64,000 nucleotides of DNA, from positions 46,881,079 through 46,945,078 of the forward strand of contig CM055096.1 in assembly GCA_029204225.1 (NCBI GenBank). Direction: 5' to 3'. The notes below the pieces were generated by a model, which was not told the DNA's origin, searched no databases, and saw only the letters and a list, made by a program, of their open reading frames with translations. The position numbers and the translations under genes were made by a program. Below, piece after piece: positions 47,070-58,879 of this stretch; the first letter of the stretch is position 1, and every line of letters begins with the position of its first letter. Source of the DNA: Diphasiastrum complanatum. Taxonomy: Eukaryota > Streptophyta > Lycopodiopsida > Lycopodiales > Lycopodiaceae.

Positions 47070-49480
47070 CGGATAATTCACTTTCTTTCATCGTCGTTAG
47101 AAAGATTTTCTTATATGTATCATGATATCGTTCTGAACTCTTTTCACTTGAAAACTCGGAAAAACATCTCGAGATACGATTAAGGTCAAGTTCTTTGAAG
47201 CATTCTTGGAACAGTCAATCAGCTGTCAGTTCCATTAGAGAGCTTTTGACGAAGAGTAGTTAGAGTGTCGTGGTTCTGATCGGCTGCATCTACAACCGCG
47301 CTTGTTTAATCCTTATGTTTCATGAGTACAGTTATCAGGATTTGTTGACAGTAGATTTCTTCCAAGGTCGATACGGGTAAAAGCAGCTGCGCCCTTTGTA
47401 ATTTTTCTGTGAATGTCTAACTCACGAAGCCACATGCTCACAAACTAGGAACCTACTAATCGATTTGGCAATTAGACTCAAGCAGCTCCAAGGACAACAT
47501 CGCAGTAGGCGTTGCCGGCTCCTCGGAGGTTATTCATATATTATAAGCTCGTCCACAACAATCAAATTAAAATTTTGTATCTCTTCTGTTTTACCAAGAA
47601 AATCAGCTCGAGGGGTACATGCTCGCAGCGGAGCCCAAAAGGCAACTCACGAAATAGAAATCATGCACGGGACTTGGACAACGTGACAATTTTCAAGTGC
47701 AGGCAGACGTGCAGTCATTCCTTCAAATTTTGGTAACTAATAGAACTGAAGACCTGAATTCGGCAGCACTTGGCTCACGACACACGCATGTCCAAGAAAC
47801 CGGGGGTTTTCCAAGCACATATCAGAGAATCTGATTTGTAAATCAAACTATAATTTATGGACATTTGAATACGCAGCATTGCTCCTAACGTGAGTCCAAA
47901 TAGTAGTTTCATTTCCTTGACATGAATTATTACATACTGATATGTATGTACTTCGTCGATCTCCATTTAAAACATGATGACAAGAGAGATCAGCGAATTA
48001 CTAATGCGTTCAAGTGAAAGCTATATTTCGGATCGAACGTCCTCATCTAGTCGGCTAGACCCTTGATAAACTACGAAACTACTGTGCGATAAGCTTTGTT
48101 TTCTTCGTAAACCCCGTTGCAAACAGAAATATCCATAGGATTCCAATCGGCTCGTTAGTTTATGGATATTTCAGTCGTTTAGGACGGCGCCAAACCAATC
48201 TCTATGTCTTGGTAAACATTGCGGAACAAACTTCTAAATTTTGAAGTCACGAATATCACTTTGCAGATCTAAATCGAGTATATTGTTGAGTACCATTTGA
48301 ACTTTCAAGACCCAGTTCAGATGAAAACTGTTGAACAAGAATAACTACATGCGATTGTAAAGGCTTCGTTAAGCAGATTTATCTATTGCTCTTTATACAC
48401 ATGTCTTTTACAATCTCAAGAATGAATCTGTGCACAAACTTCAAAACATTCAAGGTTGACAGGTATATCATTTTGTAGGAAGAGATAGCAATATCTTCCT
48501 GAAAAGATACTACTTTCTGACTATTTGACACATAGAGTGAATCACAGAATTAGTTTACCTGCTTCAAGCGACAGATAAATCCTATAAGAGCTAGGACATA
48601 TCTCAGTGAATCACAGAATTAGTTTACCTCCTTCAAGCGACACATAATCCCTAGAGCTAGCAAATATTTCAGATTGTTAGACTTGTTGGACTCCTTACGC
48701 ACATGATACCATTGCTAGTACATAAAAAATGTAGCCTGAAATCCATAAACAATACTTCAAGTGAATTATAAGTGTATATTTCCTGTGAATGAGATTGACT
48801 AAGACGAAATAAGGTTAGGAACAGCCCGTGATAACCTCAAATGAATCAATATTAAGATGTCGTCGTAAAACTTTCAGGCTCTGATGCTCCGTAGAAATCA
48901 ACGTAAAGAAATGTAGCTCGTTGACGAAGATTTTGCACTAAACGCTAGTCCGCTACACTTTTGCTATAAGAAATTCTTAACTCCATGGATGCAAAGTTTC
49001 GTACTCTTTACACAAACCATTTCAATAATCGGAATTCACAGTAGTGCTTTTTGTTTAACATATCCGATCAAGCTATGACATAAAGTTGCAACAGAAAAAT
49101 TTCACTCATCTGCTTGGACGTGTTTGATTTCAAGAATTTATCTGTTGACATGTAGTCAGCTCCGCAAAATCTGGACGCGGTTGTCCTCTGTTATCCTCCA
49201 ACAAGGAGAATACTCTGTATACAATAGTAGTTGCCTAAGTTCTATTGCTATCTATACGTTAAATTATATTCCTTTTCAGAGATGTAACAATGGTTTGGCA
49301 GAATTAATGGAGGTAAAGTGACTTTATTACCCCATCGACCTCTGTCATCTCTTTGGAAGCCAGTCCCATGCATTGAGGTAGGTTATCTTCAGTTCCTTGC
49401 AGTGATTTATTCGAATATCATAATAAACAAGGAAGAGAAAGCTGGGAAAGTCATTTGTACTTTTGGAACTCGCTGCAGCT
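47070..49480. other. Unrecognised single-copy-like intergenic region
   Basis: Base composition is more even than in the repeat blocks. No ORF with a known motif, RNA gene or element was recognised. A 65-bp tandem duplication lies at 48540-48670 (shared GAATCACAGAATTAGTTTAC). The last part would hold the 3' UTR of the FPF1-like gene. Confidence 0.5.
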
Positions 49481-49482
49481 TT

Positions 49483-49827
49483 TCAACATAGCAGATCACG
49501 CACCTCGAATACGCTTCTGTTCTTCACCACAATATCATACATGTGTATTGTCTTAAACCGATTGAAATCTGCAGGCAAAGAGATAAGATCAACCGAAGAA
49601 CTCTTATGGTACTGAATCAGATCAGACTCCTCATTTGGGTACCGCTCCCACCCTAGAGCCAACAGCTTTGGTTCAAGATCCCCATACGAAGCGATAATCT
49701 CATTACTAGGCAAGTGCACCAGCACTTTCCGCCGAATGTTTGCACGCTCCATGCCATCAATTGGTTCAAGTAAGGGATTAGCAACCAGTCTTGCAACTCC
49801 GTTCTTAAACACCCACACCCCTGACAT
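49483..49827 (-). CDS. FPF1-like protein (flowering-promoting factor 1 family), intact
   Basis: A 114-codon frame without interruption. The start was set at 49827 because MSGVWVFKNGVARLV is the conserved family N-terminus; the frame also opens 18 codons upstream, but that part does not match. Other family blocks are visible: RRKVLVHLPSNEIIASY, KLLALGWERYPNEESDLIQY, HKSSSVDLISLPADF and HMYDIVVKNRSVFEVRD. The length agrees with the roughly 110-residue family. FPF1 proteins are small plant-specific proteins without known catalytic function, linked to flowering time and to gibberellin-related growth in angiosperms; the role here is inferred from the family only. The C-terminus ends LLC. No intron is needed. 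It is the only intact non-mobile gene in the window. Confidence 0.94.
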   Translation of the reverse strand: MSGVWVFKNGVARLVANPLLEPIDGMERANIRRKVLVHLPSNEIIASYGDLEPKLLALGWERYPNEESDLIQYHKSSSVDLISLPADFNRFKTIHMYDIVVKNRSVFEVRDLLC

Positions 49828-50028
49828 GATCAGCAAAACAACACAGTACTCCCAATCACAGGAAGAGAGGCGCACAATCAAATAAAGCCTGATTGATTAA
49901 TGCTGCTAAAAAATATTTTCCTTCGAATCTCCAGACTCCGCCCACTGCAGAGAACAGTGAGGAGATGAAATCGTGTGCAGCAAATCTGCTGCTCCGTTGC
50001 AAACGAGATGATTCCTGAGAAGAAGGAG

Positions 50029-50090
50029 GAGGAGAAGAAGGAAGCCAAAGGCAGAAGAAGAAGAAGAAGAAGAAGAAGAAGGCGATCGAT
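50029..50090 (-). repeat. GAA/TTC-rich tract in the presumed 5' leader of the FPF1-like gene
   Basis: GGAGGAGAAGAAGG and eight or more AGA units on the plus strand, hence CTT-rich on the coding strand. Pyrimidine-rich CT/CTT tracts are common in plant 5' leaders. Confidence 0.7.
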
Positions 50091-50218
50091 AGAAGGCTGG
50101 CCCTTGAGCAAGAGTAAGTAGTGGTCCACTAAAAAAAAATTCCTGAAACGAGAAGAAATTGAAATAAAACTGAAACGAGAACAATCAGTCGATGATTGCC
50201 ACTTGGCAGATCTTTACT

Positions 50219-50236
50219 ATCATATAAACACGTGGC
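50219..50236 (-). promoter_or_regulatory. Candidate promoter of the FPF1-like gene (G-box and TATA)
   Basis: On the minus strand CACGTG (50229-50234) is followed closely by TTTATATGATAG. This would place transcription start about 360 bp upstream of the ATG at 49827. Confidence 0.45.
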
Positions 50237-50439
50237 ACGATTTGAACGTCCATGCTGAAATCCAAAGGTGGCGGATTATAAAACATTGCGTGGTAATTTA
50301 AGATCCCCCAGAGGTAATTCGAAAAATCGCCAATAAAATGCAGGGGGTGAAAGTGAAAATACCTGCTTTCACCACGCGCAAGCGCAATCATGAATAAATC
50401 ATCTTCCAAGGCGGAAATAATTACATTTCGGGGCAAGTA

Positions 50440-52280
50440 AGGCTAAAGGCCAAAAGCCCAAAGCAGCCGTTAGATCTCTTCATCATCGTTCAGATTCTCA
50501 CACGTGTCCAAATTCAACCATCCAAAACACTCCAAAAAGCAGGTACACCACGTGGCAGCCATCCAAGTGGCTACCACTTCTAAGTATGTCATGGCATTAA
50601 GTTCCATGGAAGGGCCATTGTCTTCCTTTTAAAACTTAAAGGGGCCCAAAAAAATGCCCGCCCCCCCAAAAAACAAAATACCGGGGGTGGGGGATATATT
50701 TTGGGCATGTTGGGAATCGTCTTCCATTTGGGGTCACGGTCCTTCCGTGGTAGGGATGAGGTGGCCATTTGACCATATTCGCAATCTTTGAACCCTACTA
50801 TAGACGTTTATTATTATTATTATTATGCTCCTCTATTGCCTTTTTAGGCAGTCACTCGCCTTTTGACTAAAGCTCTTGGGGCCTATTACTAGATTAAGAT
50901 CCACATGAAAAAAAAAAAAAAGTCTTTCCTCCCAAAATAAAAGTGCGTACTAACTAGTATACTATATGTTCTAGGATAACCCTTTGCACATGTTTCTCTA
51001 AAAAATGTGTGCATAGCCCACACATAAAAAGGTTAAGGCATATTATGGGTCCCTACACTATGTTGACTACATACAATACCCAATTCCATGGGTTGTGGTA
51101 ATCACCAAACAGCCCAAAAAGCATGTTGACAACATTCAACCCCCCTCAAATCGATGGAGGAACAAAAGAAATTTTAGTGAGTAAAAATAATTGAAGGGGG
51201 GGGGGGGGGGGGGGGTTGGTTGTTTGCCTTAGCCCTTTCACCAACAGAAGAGCCTAGTCTCATTGTGAGTAATTTTTGTGTATAGAAATAGAGCTACACT
51301 TCAAACATATCAAGCTCTTTAATTTATCTCACTAGAGGGTGCCATGTCAGCAACATTGTCACTAATGCGGCACCAAGTAGGTTCTTGAAAAAAAGTAAAA
51401 AGGTAACTACATAATGAAACTGGTCAGGGTCACCAATTCCATACCAAGAAATTTGCAAGCCCTCCTAAGCTCACCAACTAATCCTTACATGTTCCACTAT
51501 ACATAATATGAAAGTCAAACAACTCATATTTATTTTACTATGTTCAATTTGTAGGGTACTATTTGGCAAAATCCATTGAATTTAGTCCAGGTTAGGCATC
51601 ACCCCTATAATTGTGTGGACGACTTTTAAAAAAAAGGACATTTAATGTTTTACAACTCGTGAAGCAACTAAACTAGGGCATTTGGGTGGGGCAGAACATA
51701 AGTAGAGGAAAAAAGCAAAATATCATGGAAAAAAACAAATATTCACATTTACAAATTTTGGGAGAGCAATTGCCACTCCCCTGCCCAAAAGTTTTAACCT
51801 AGTAAGTAACTCCTAACAATAGTTATCCTATTGTTAATTAATAACCATTAAAAATCTATTCATAAAACAACTAATCACTAATAGTAATAGTCCTATTATA
51901 GATTAATATTGATAAATAAATAAAATATCTAATTCCATCTTGTTTGTGGATGATTATTTTACCATCAACATCTTAAGACACTTAAAACATCATAAACAAG
52001 CAAGTGGGCATCAATTAGAAACTATAAATTTTGAATTACTTTTTAAACTAATATATCTACCAAATTTAATTTGCTAATTGTTTCAAATTTGATAGCATAT
52101 TAATCAAATCATGGTGTTTATTCATAAAGCTCGAAATTATGCTATGTTGTTATGCTATTGATGTTTTCAAAATTGATAATTTATTGCAAAAAATTGTTAA
52201 AAGAATTAAATAATGGTACCAAATGTTAGAAGTTGGAAAAAATTGTTTACTAAAGCATATTATGATATTATAACTAGCTA
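50440..52280. other. Unrecognised stretch with low-complexity tracts
   Basis: AT-rich with a TTATTATTA run near 50810 and a 20-base G run at 51196-51215. No gene or element recognised. Confidence 0.5.
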
Positions 52281-52629
52281 CTAGTATTGTTTCTTTGAAT
52301 TTCAATGGTCAAGATCGCCTGTACTTCATCCTACGACTACAATCGGTTGCTTCTTCCACAAGTGGTCTCACCTATGAGGAAGGTGGCACTCTTCCTCCTC
52401 TCTTCCCGCTCTCCTTCTCCTTTCTCCTTCTCCTCTTGGCAAGACAGGTTTGGAGTTGCAACGCCACCCTCCTGCGATTGGAGAACGGTCCACTCTTTCA
52501 ACGATAAGTGCATTCTACACCAATCTATTCTTGCTATCGGAATGTTTTTAGCAAACATATGTCAATGAATATCACACCTCTGGTAGGTGCTGTAGCGCGG
52601 CCTACTGCATCACAACTTTTTGCTATTTA

Positions 52630-53030
52630 ATTTGGCTATATGTGTGCATGAGGCATTAATACTTGCCCACTGTCAATCACTGCTCAGATTCGCTATACTA
52701 CATCTATCTATATGTGTTTAGGAAAGCCATCGCTACTAGAAGTAATACTTGGTTGAATGTATGTATGAAACATCAATACTTTGCGCGTTGTCCATCGTTG
52801 CTCAGAATGGTTATACTACATTTGTCCATATATGTTTAGGCATGCTATCGTTGGCCAGAAGTGATACTACTCTCTGATTGCATACCATCATGAGAAACAA
52901 GCTTTTTGTGAAGCACATACTACTGATATGCTATCGCTGGCCAGAAGTGATACTACTCTCTGATTACATACCGTCATGAGAAGCACACGCCATACTCATG
53001 CTTTTTGTGAAGCACATACTACTGATATGC
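52630..53030. repeat. Minisatellite-like tandem repeats
   Basis: Two older units (from about 52631 and 52752) share ATCAATACTT/ATTAATACTT, GCTCAGA, ATACTACAT and TATATGTTTAGG-type blocks. Two younger units (52842-52927 and 52928-53028) share GGCCAGAAGTGATACTACTC and TTTTTGTGAAGCACATACTA. CATCGTTGTTGTCC motifs continue to about 53190. Confidence 0.75.
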
Positions 53031-53316
53031 ACATCTAAAAGGTAACTCATCGTTGTTGTCCCAGCAATAAACTCGCATACTATTCTGCATGTCGAATGAT
53101 AGGTTTATTCAAACCATTGTGTGGAGATCCATCGTTGTTGTCCAACGATGAGATACCAAAACATTTTCCATTTACTGTCCAACGATGAGCTACGTTATGA
53201 CTCTTGAATGTATGATTTCTATTATCATGATGAGCACTCTAATAGCGTATGTTCTTTGACGATACTTGCTATCATCTTGTCTATCATAGTATAGCAGCAA
53301 CGTAGCACGAATATTA

Positions 53317-53375
53317 TGAAGAAACAAAATGTTTCCAACTACAAAGCCTTGCTAGCTTTCAGCCCTCAACCTGAC
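53317..53375 (+). repeat. Remnant of a 5' LTR, fused to gag
   Basis: TGAAGAAACAAAATGTTTCC and the following 40 bases match the start of the LTR at 56153. The rest of the LTR, the primer site and the Gag N-terminus are deleted. TATTA directly outside (53312-53316) matches the right flank. Confidence 0.85.
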
Positions 53376-53606
53376 AAAAACTCTGGAACAGAGAACGTTG
53401 TGTCAGCTGAGAAGCAGCTCATGTACCTGTTGAGAGCCTTACCCAGATCATTCAAGACGACAAAAACCCTGCTTGTGAAAAATCCCGCCATGAACCTCGA
53501 AAAGGCGATTGTCGAGATTCGACAGGAAGTCGAGGTCAGAGAACATCTAGATCACAAAGATGGCTCTGACCAGGCCCTCTATGGCAACAAAGAAAAATCA
53601 AAGTAG
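53376..53606 (+). pseudogene. Copia Gag C-terminal part
   Basis: Reads QLMYLLRALPRSFKTTKTLL and NLEKAIVEIRQEVEVREH, the C-terminal part of a UBN2-type copia Gag, then continues after a stop at 53604 into the zinc knuckles. The N-terminal Gag half is missing through deletion. An apparent ATG at 53316 lies in LTR sequence and is not the Gag start. Confidence 0.8.
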
Positions 53607-55316
53607 CAATTTAAGCCAAAGAGGGAGTCCAATCAGAGGCAGGATCATGACTAGCAAGCAGAGGGAACAAGCAAGGGCAACTGGAAGACCAAAGGGAGGT
53701 CGAAACAACAAGGTGCAGACAAGAAGACTTGTGTGAGATGCAGAAGAGACGGGCATACAGTAGATACTTGCTGGCTCAATCCCAAGATTGAGTGTATCCA
53801 TTGCCATAAGAAGGGTCACGCAGCCATGGATTGCCGCCAGAACCCAAGGAACAAATCAACACAGAACAGGCAGGAGAACAACAATAGTTCATCCTATGTC
53901 GAGGAGCCCGAGAGCTCAAAGATGGGAGAAGAAAGAACAAACAGAAGATGTTCGACCGCCTACATCTGTGAAGATGTGTGTGCAGCATCAACGTCTGACA
54001 CGCATGAGGTGATCCTAGATTCAGAAGCCACCTCACACTTCGTGACATCAAGACGGATAATGTCTGATTTTAGAAGTGCGAATCCTTCAAGATTCATAGT
54101 TCTTGGAGATGGATCTAAACATCAAGTGAACGGCATTGGTTCACTATGGCTCAACACCAACGGCAGAGACAAATGACTCGAAGACGTTCTGTTTGTGCCT
54201 ACTCTGCAACAAGACTTGCCCTATGTAGCAAGAATAGCAGATGCAGGGATGCGTGTGACGTTTTCTAACAAAGCATGCAACGTGATTGACGTCAGTACCA
54301 GTACTCTCATCTCTCAAGGCAGAAGAAAAGGTAACCTAGATCATCTCAAGGTACGCCTACCTGAAGATCAGGTGCATCAGACTCATGACGACTCGCCAGA
54401 CACTTTGTGGCACAGAAGACTCTGCCACATGAACTCAATGGCACTTTACCAGGCAAGTCATCAAGGAGCAATAACAGGGGTCAGCATCTCGAATGCAACC
54501 AGCTCGACCACCTATGATGCATGTTTAAAAGGCAAGATGTCACGCATTCCATTCGTCAAAGACTCCTATAGAACGACAAAGAATTTGGAGCTAGTGCATT
54601 CTGACATCTGTGGACCATTCAACGTGATCTCAATAGGAGGTTCAAAATATCATATAACCTTCATTGATGACTATAGCAAATTTGCCAAAGTGTATTTTTT
54701 TCAGAATAAATCTGAAGCGCTCGATAAATTCACAGAATATGTGAATTGGACAAAGAGATGTACAGGCATCAAGGTGAAGCAGATCAGAACAGATCGAGGT
54801 GGCGAATATATCTTGAATCGCTTCATTGACTTCTACAATGATCATGGTATCATTCACAGAAGAACTACAGCCTACACACCGCAGCACAATGGTTTTGCTA
54901 AACGAAAGAACAGGACCCTAATGGAAGTAGCCAGATGCATGATGGCCTACTCGAAGGCTCCAAGGGCACTGTGGGCTGAAGCAGTAGCTACAGCCGCATA
55001 CATCCAGAACAGGACAGGTAAGTCTAGTGTTCCTCACACGACACCACATGAGCTATGGTGGGGTAGAAAGCCCAACCTGTCTCATATCAGAATCTGTGGC
55101 TGTGCAGCTTATCCACATATTCCTGATAAGCTTTGTAAGAAGCTTGATGAGAAAGCCGAGCAGGGATTTCTGGTAGGTTATGACAACAATTCGTCATACT
55201 ATAGAATCTACATGCCAGACACAAACACTATGAAAACAGTGAGAGATGTCAGATTCGATGAGAGCAGGACAATGGCCAATGATGATCCTGTCAGCTACAA
55301 AGTTCTGGAGAGATAG
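53607..55316 (+). pseudogene. Copia double zinc knuckle, protease and integrase
   Basis: Two CCHC knuckles (CVRCRRDGHTVDTC and CIHCHKKGHAAMDC, 53730-53835), protease VILDSEATSHFVTS (DSEA instead of the usual DSGA, probably inactive), a stop at 54174, then a 373-codon frame (54195-55316) with LWHRRLCHMNSMALYQ, HSDICGPF, FIDDYSKFAKVYFFQNKSEA, IRTDRGGEYILNRF, NGFAKRKNRTLMEVARCMM and LSHIRICGCAAYPHIPDKL. These are GAG-pre-integrase, the integrase core with D-D-E, and the C-terminal region. AKRKN replaces the usual AERKN. The frame ends at 55314, where the acidic linker starts. Confidence 0.92.
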
Positions 55317-55690
55317 TACTATGACCTGCCGCCAGTGATAGAGGGAGCAGTAGACGAACACGAAAACGAAGATTTTTGAGTCACCTCCCATTCGAACGAC
55401 AAATCTGACGAAGAAAGATTCGAGAGGCAACCTACCGCCGTAGTTCCTGTAAACCAAGATGGTTCCGGACCAAGCAGAGCGGACAAGGAAAAGGCATAGC
55501 TATTCTAGAAGGATCTCCTAGAAGGTCGACAAGACCACAAAGAGTGCCAGCAAGATATGTGCCAGGTAGCTCATCTTCCACATCAGAAGAGTTATGCGGG
55601 TTATTGCAAAAAAAAATTTGCAATATCTTCAAGTAACGAGAGTTTATGGCTTGTGTTATTGTCGTGGTGCAGGTTTCGGGATATTTTCCT
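55317..55690 (+). pseudogene. Copia linker with deletion of RT
   Basis: Acidic and Arg-rich linker pieces (DEHENEDF, RRSTRPQRVPARYVPG in a shifted frame) run to about 55615, then sequence jumps to the RNase H region. All RT motifs are absent, so roughly 2 kb was lost here. Confidence 0.7.
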
Positions 55691-56145
55691 ACAGCGGTGC
55701 TAGCTGGGCATCTCTCAAGGACGACTGTAAAAGCGTCTCAAGAGGATGAACCATTGCATCAGGAGCAGCAGTTCTCTGGGTCAGCAAGAAGCAGACCGTT
55801 GTGGCCCAATCATCCTGCGAAGCAGAGTATGTAGCAGCAGCAAAGATGGCCAACACAATAATTTGGCTAAGGCAGTTCTTGGACGAATTGAACGAGCCTC
55901 TGGTCTTGCAGATGGACAACACCTCTGCAATTCACCTGATGAAAGATCTCGTGTTCCATTCCAAAACGAAGCACATTGCGATCAAGTACCACTTGATCAG
56001 GGATCTAATTGAAAAGAAGATGATGCTGACTACCTTCATAGGAATGAAAGACATGGTTGCTGACATCTTCACCAAAGCCTTGGACAAAGGACTCTTTGAG
56101 AGACAAAGGAGCAGTCTCGGGATCGTAAAGCTATCATGCTTTGAG
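55691..56145 (+). pseudogene. Copia RNase H
   Basis: YSGASWASLKDDCKSVS, then in the main frame AQSSCEAEYVAAAKMANTII, WLRQFLDELNEPLVLQMDN, SAIHLMKDLVFHSKTKHIAI and MVADIFTKALDKGLFERQRS. This is the complete C-terminal half of copia RNase H, open from 55801 into the LTR. It would degrade RNA in RNA-DNA hybrids during reverse transcription. Confidence 0.92.
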
Positions 56146-56152
56146 AGGGAGC

Positions 56153-56952
56153 TGAGAAAACGAAATGTTTCCAACTACAAAGCCTTGTTAGCTTTCAGCC
56201 CTCAACCTGATGAGGATGTTTGCAAACTCAAAAAACTAGAGACACGAAACACGAAGAGTTTCGCGAACACAAAAGTCAAAGGAGACGAAGACGAACGATT
56301 TGTGAACACCAAATTCAAAGGAGACGAAGACGAACGGTTCGCGAACACGAAAGATCCACGGATGAGATTCCTTTGCGGTCCAGAACGAGAGAAAGGCATA
56401 TGAGCAACACGAAACCCATTTTGCCCTCACACTCCAAAGAGTACCAGCTAAGATCATGCAAGTACCCAGAAGTACAGATATCTGGTTTGATGTTATGACG
56501 TCAGCAGATACATTTTAGGTCGTGGCTAATGCCACTCTTGTAATTCCCTGATTAGCTGTGATTGTTTAATCACTCTAATCTTAGATTCACATAGAGCGAC
56601 TATACTTATTGGATAATACTTGACATACAAATCAACAGAATACACATATAGTGTAATGTAATAGTCTGATGCTAGTAAGCAATCAAGACAAAAAATACAG
56701 AATACTTGTCCGCCTACGTGTGAAGACAATTCTATATAGGATCAAATATCCAATTGTCCGCTAGTAAAGTGAGACGATTACTCGTGAGAGAACCGTGTTT
56801 CTCTCACGCCAATGCATTGCGTGGATATACACGTAGTGCTTAAGGAATCAGAGAAAAGAAATCAATAGATGATATTGTAGCCTTCGCACACATATCAATT
56901 TGTGTTGTGTCTGATCTCGAATGCAAATGTTTCTGCTGATAATCGCATGTCA
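56153..56952 (+). repeat. 3' LTR (800 bp) with target duplication TATTA
   Basis: Preceded by purine-rich TTGAGAGGGAGC, starts TGAGAAAACGAAATG and ends CGCATGTCA. The next bases TATTA (56953-56957) repeat the five bases before 53317, which fixes both element edges. Inside, a 30-bp unit (AAAGGAGACGAAGACGAACG) is duplicated near 56276 and 56318. Confidence 0.88.
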
Positions 56953-56957
56953 TATTA

Positions 56958-58040
56958 GTTCCAATAGAGGCTTAGCAGTCTCATCATTAGAGGCAATAAC
57001 TCTAAAATCACAAGACACAATTGAAAGGCAACTGTCAGACAATTTTGAGACAGCTCTTTGGATATAAAGACACAATAGATGCTTTGGGGGGGGGGGTGGG
57101 GGGGGGGGGGGCGGTTCCTCATCTTGACCCCTCATCATGTCTCATGTGGATGCTTGATGTGAATGAATTACTTTCAGTATTTTTCATTTGTATTTTATTG
57201 TTAAGTTCTTGGAGTTCATTTATCTTTTGAAAAGCTTGAGCAAATTTCAAGACTATTTTTGCATGCAAGTCAAGTTCATGTTTTGAGGTCATAAATCTAG
57301 AAGGAACCTTCCCTTGGTGCTCACAGATTTAAAGGTCCAAATAGACTCCTTAGAAGTAGTAGTCGCATTGTGGAGGCATAATTTAGAGGTAGCTCCTTGG
57401 ATTTAAAGGTATCAGTTGCATTTTAGAGGGCAACTAGTTGCACAAGTTTGAGATATTTCCTTGGATTTAAAGGCACCATAGATTGCTTAATGGTAATAAT
57501 CACATTCTAGAGGGCAAGCAGCCACACATTCTAGAGATAGCTCCTTGGATTTGAAGGCATAATATACTACTTGAAGGCAAAACTTGCATTTTGGAGGACA
57601 AGCAATCAAATTTTGGAATCACCTTCTCCTTCTTCGCCCTTTTTCGCTCCTTATCAAAAAATGCGACACACTAGCCAAGTGGCCAGAATGCCTTAGAAAC
57701 TATTCTTAAAGCACACTTGTAAATCTATATATTAGCTGATTCAAGCTATGTAAGTGTTTTTTAATTGAGTTAATTGAATTTCTCTTTCAATCAGAGTTTT
57801 TTTTTTATCTGTAGCAGCGTTATTATGCTCAACAAGCTAAATTTAGAGCGTGCCTAGATGATCCATTTATAGATTGCATCCATGTATTACAATAAATGTT
57901 TGTCATCTAATCAGACGCTGGAGATGACAACTGTACATTGTGTACACAGTCAACGTGTAGGGAATGTTGACGCGAACGAGGACGCTGCAAATTCTCTCAC
58001 TTCGCATTTTATGGGAAGTGCTTGGAACGTTTCTCATTGC
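56958..58040. repeat. Poly-G run and minisatellite
   Basis: A G-rich run (57086-57111) is followed at 57300-57620 by about four units of roughly 90 bp sharing CTCCTTGGATTTAAAGG, ATTTTAGAGGGCAA and a trailing TTGAGATA/TAGAGATAG. No gene recognised. A short frame at 57882-58127 has no known motif. Confidence 0.6.
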
Positions 58041-58049
58041 AAAATAGAG

Positions 58050-58510
58050 GACTGTCGCTTTTTCTCTCTCTTCAACATTTTTGCGAAAAAGCCGACAATG
58101 CCCTTAAAAAGGCGACACTATCCTTAAAAAACTGCCGGTGCCCTTAAAACAAGTTAACTCTTTCAAAATAGTTGAAAGGAAGAAGTTTAAGGCAAGTGTC
58201 ACTTTTTCGGAAAAATGTGAAAAAGCCAACACTGTCGCAAAAAGTTGATTTTGTGAACTGGACTGAAATGTCGCTTTTTTTAAAAAAAGCCAACGTTGTC
58301 ACTTTTCGGGAAAAAGCAAAAAAGCCGACACAATCGCAAACATTTGAATTTGTGAACTATGCTAAAGGGTCACTTTTTGGAAAAAAAAATCGACACTATC
58401 GCTTTTCAGAAAAAGCCGACACTATGAAAAAGATAGCTCATTTTTGTAGACTGTAGCGACACTTCGAGTATTTCTGCAAACTGTTGCGACACTTAGAGTA
58501 TTTCTATAGA
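58050..58510. repeat. Degenerate repeats with AAAAGCCGACACT and GTTGCGACACT motifs
   Basis: AAAAGCCGACA or AAAAGCCAACA-type units recur at least six times, often next to TCGCTTTTT or GTCACTTTT. At 58446-58510 a 31-bp unit (GCGACACTT.GAGTATTTCT) occurs twice with a partial third. The same words in the inverse sense (GTGTCGCATTTTT) recur at 63160-63400. Confidence 0.65.
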
Positions 58511-58879
58511 CTCTAGAAAAGGTAATGTAAATCTGCAGACTTGTTCTAAATGCTAGTTTTTGGAAGTCCTTGAAGATGGCAAAGTCTTCAATGACTTCAA
58601 ACAATTGAACTTAACATTTGAACTTGAAATTATGACAAGATTGGTTACCCTTTGTTGGAGATCAGCTGGAAGTCCGTTGTAGACGTTCTTCAAATAATTT
58701 GGCTGTCTAAGTTGTGATTCCTACAGGTATCAGATGAGCAGACGTAGAACCAAAATTGATTTCACTTGACCCTAGATCAAAGATCAATATACATACTAAG
58801 CAAGCACCACATCGACAACTACTTTCTCTCCCATAAGTTTATGAGAACCAATTCTGATCTCAATCTATATGTTTATGTG

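Noticed and set aside
52295-52507. Leu-rich frame LFPLSFSFLLLLLARQ as a signal peptide or membrane protein
   Set aside because: Several overlapping frames on both strands are open here, caused by CT-rich sequence; no supporting motif.
55801-56403. 200-codon frame as a stand-alone host gene
   Set aside because: The first 110 codons are copia RNase H and the rest lies in the 3' LTR.
57021-57230. Gly-rich frame with GGGVGGGGA
   Set aside because: It is the translation of a poly-G run.
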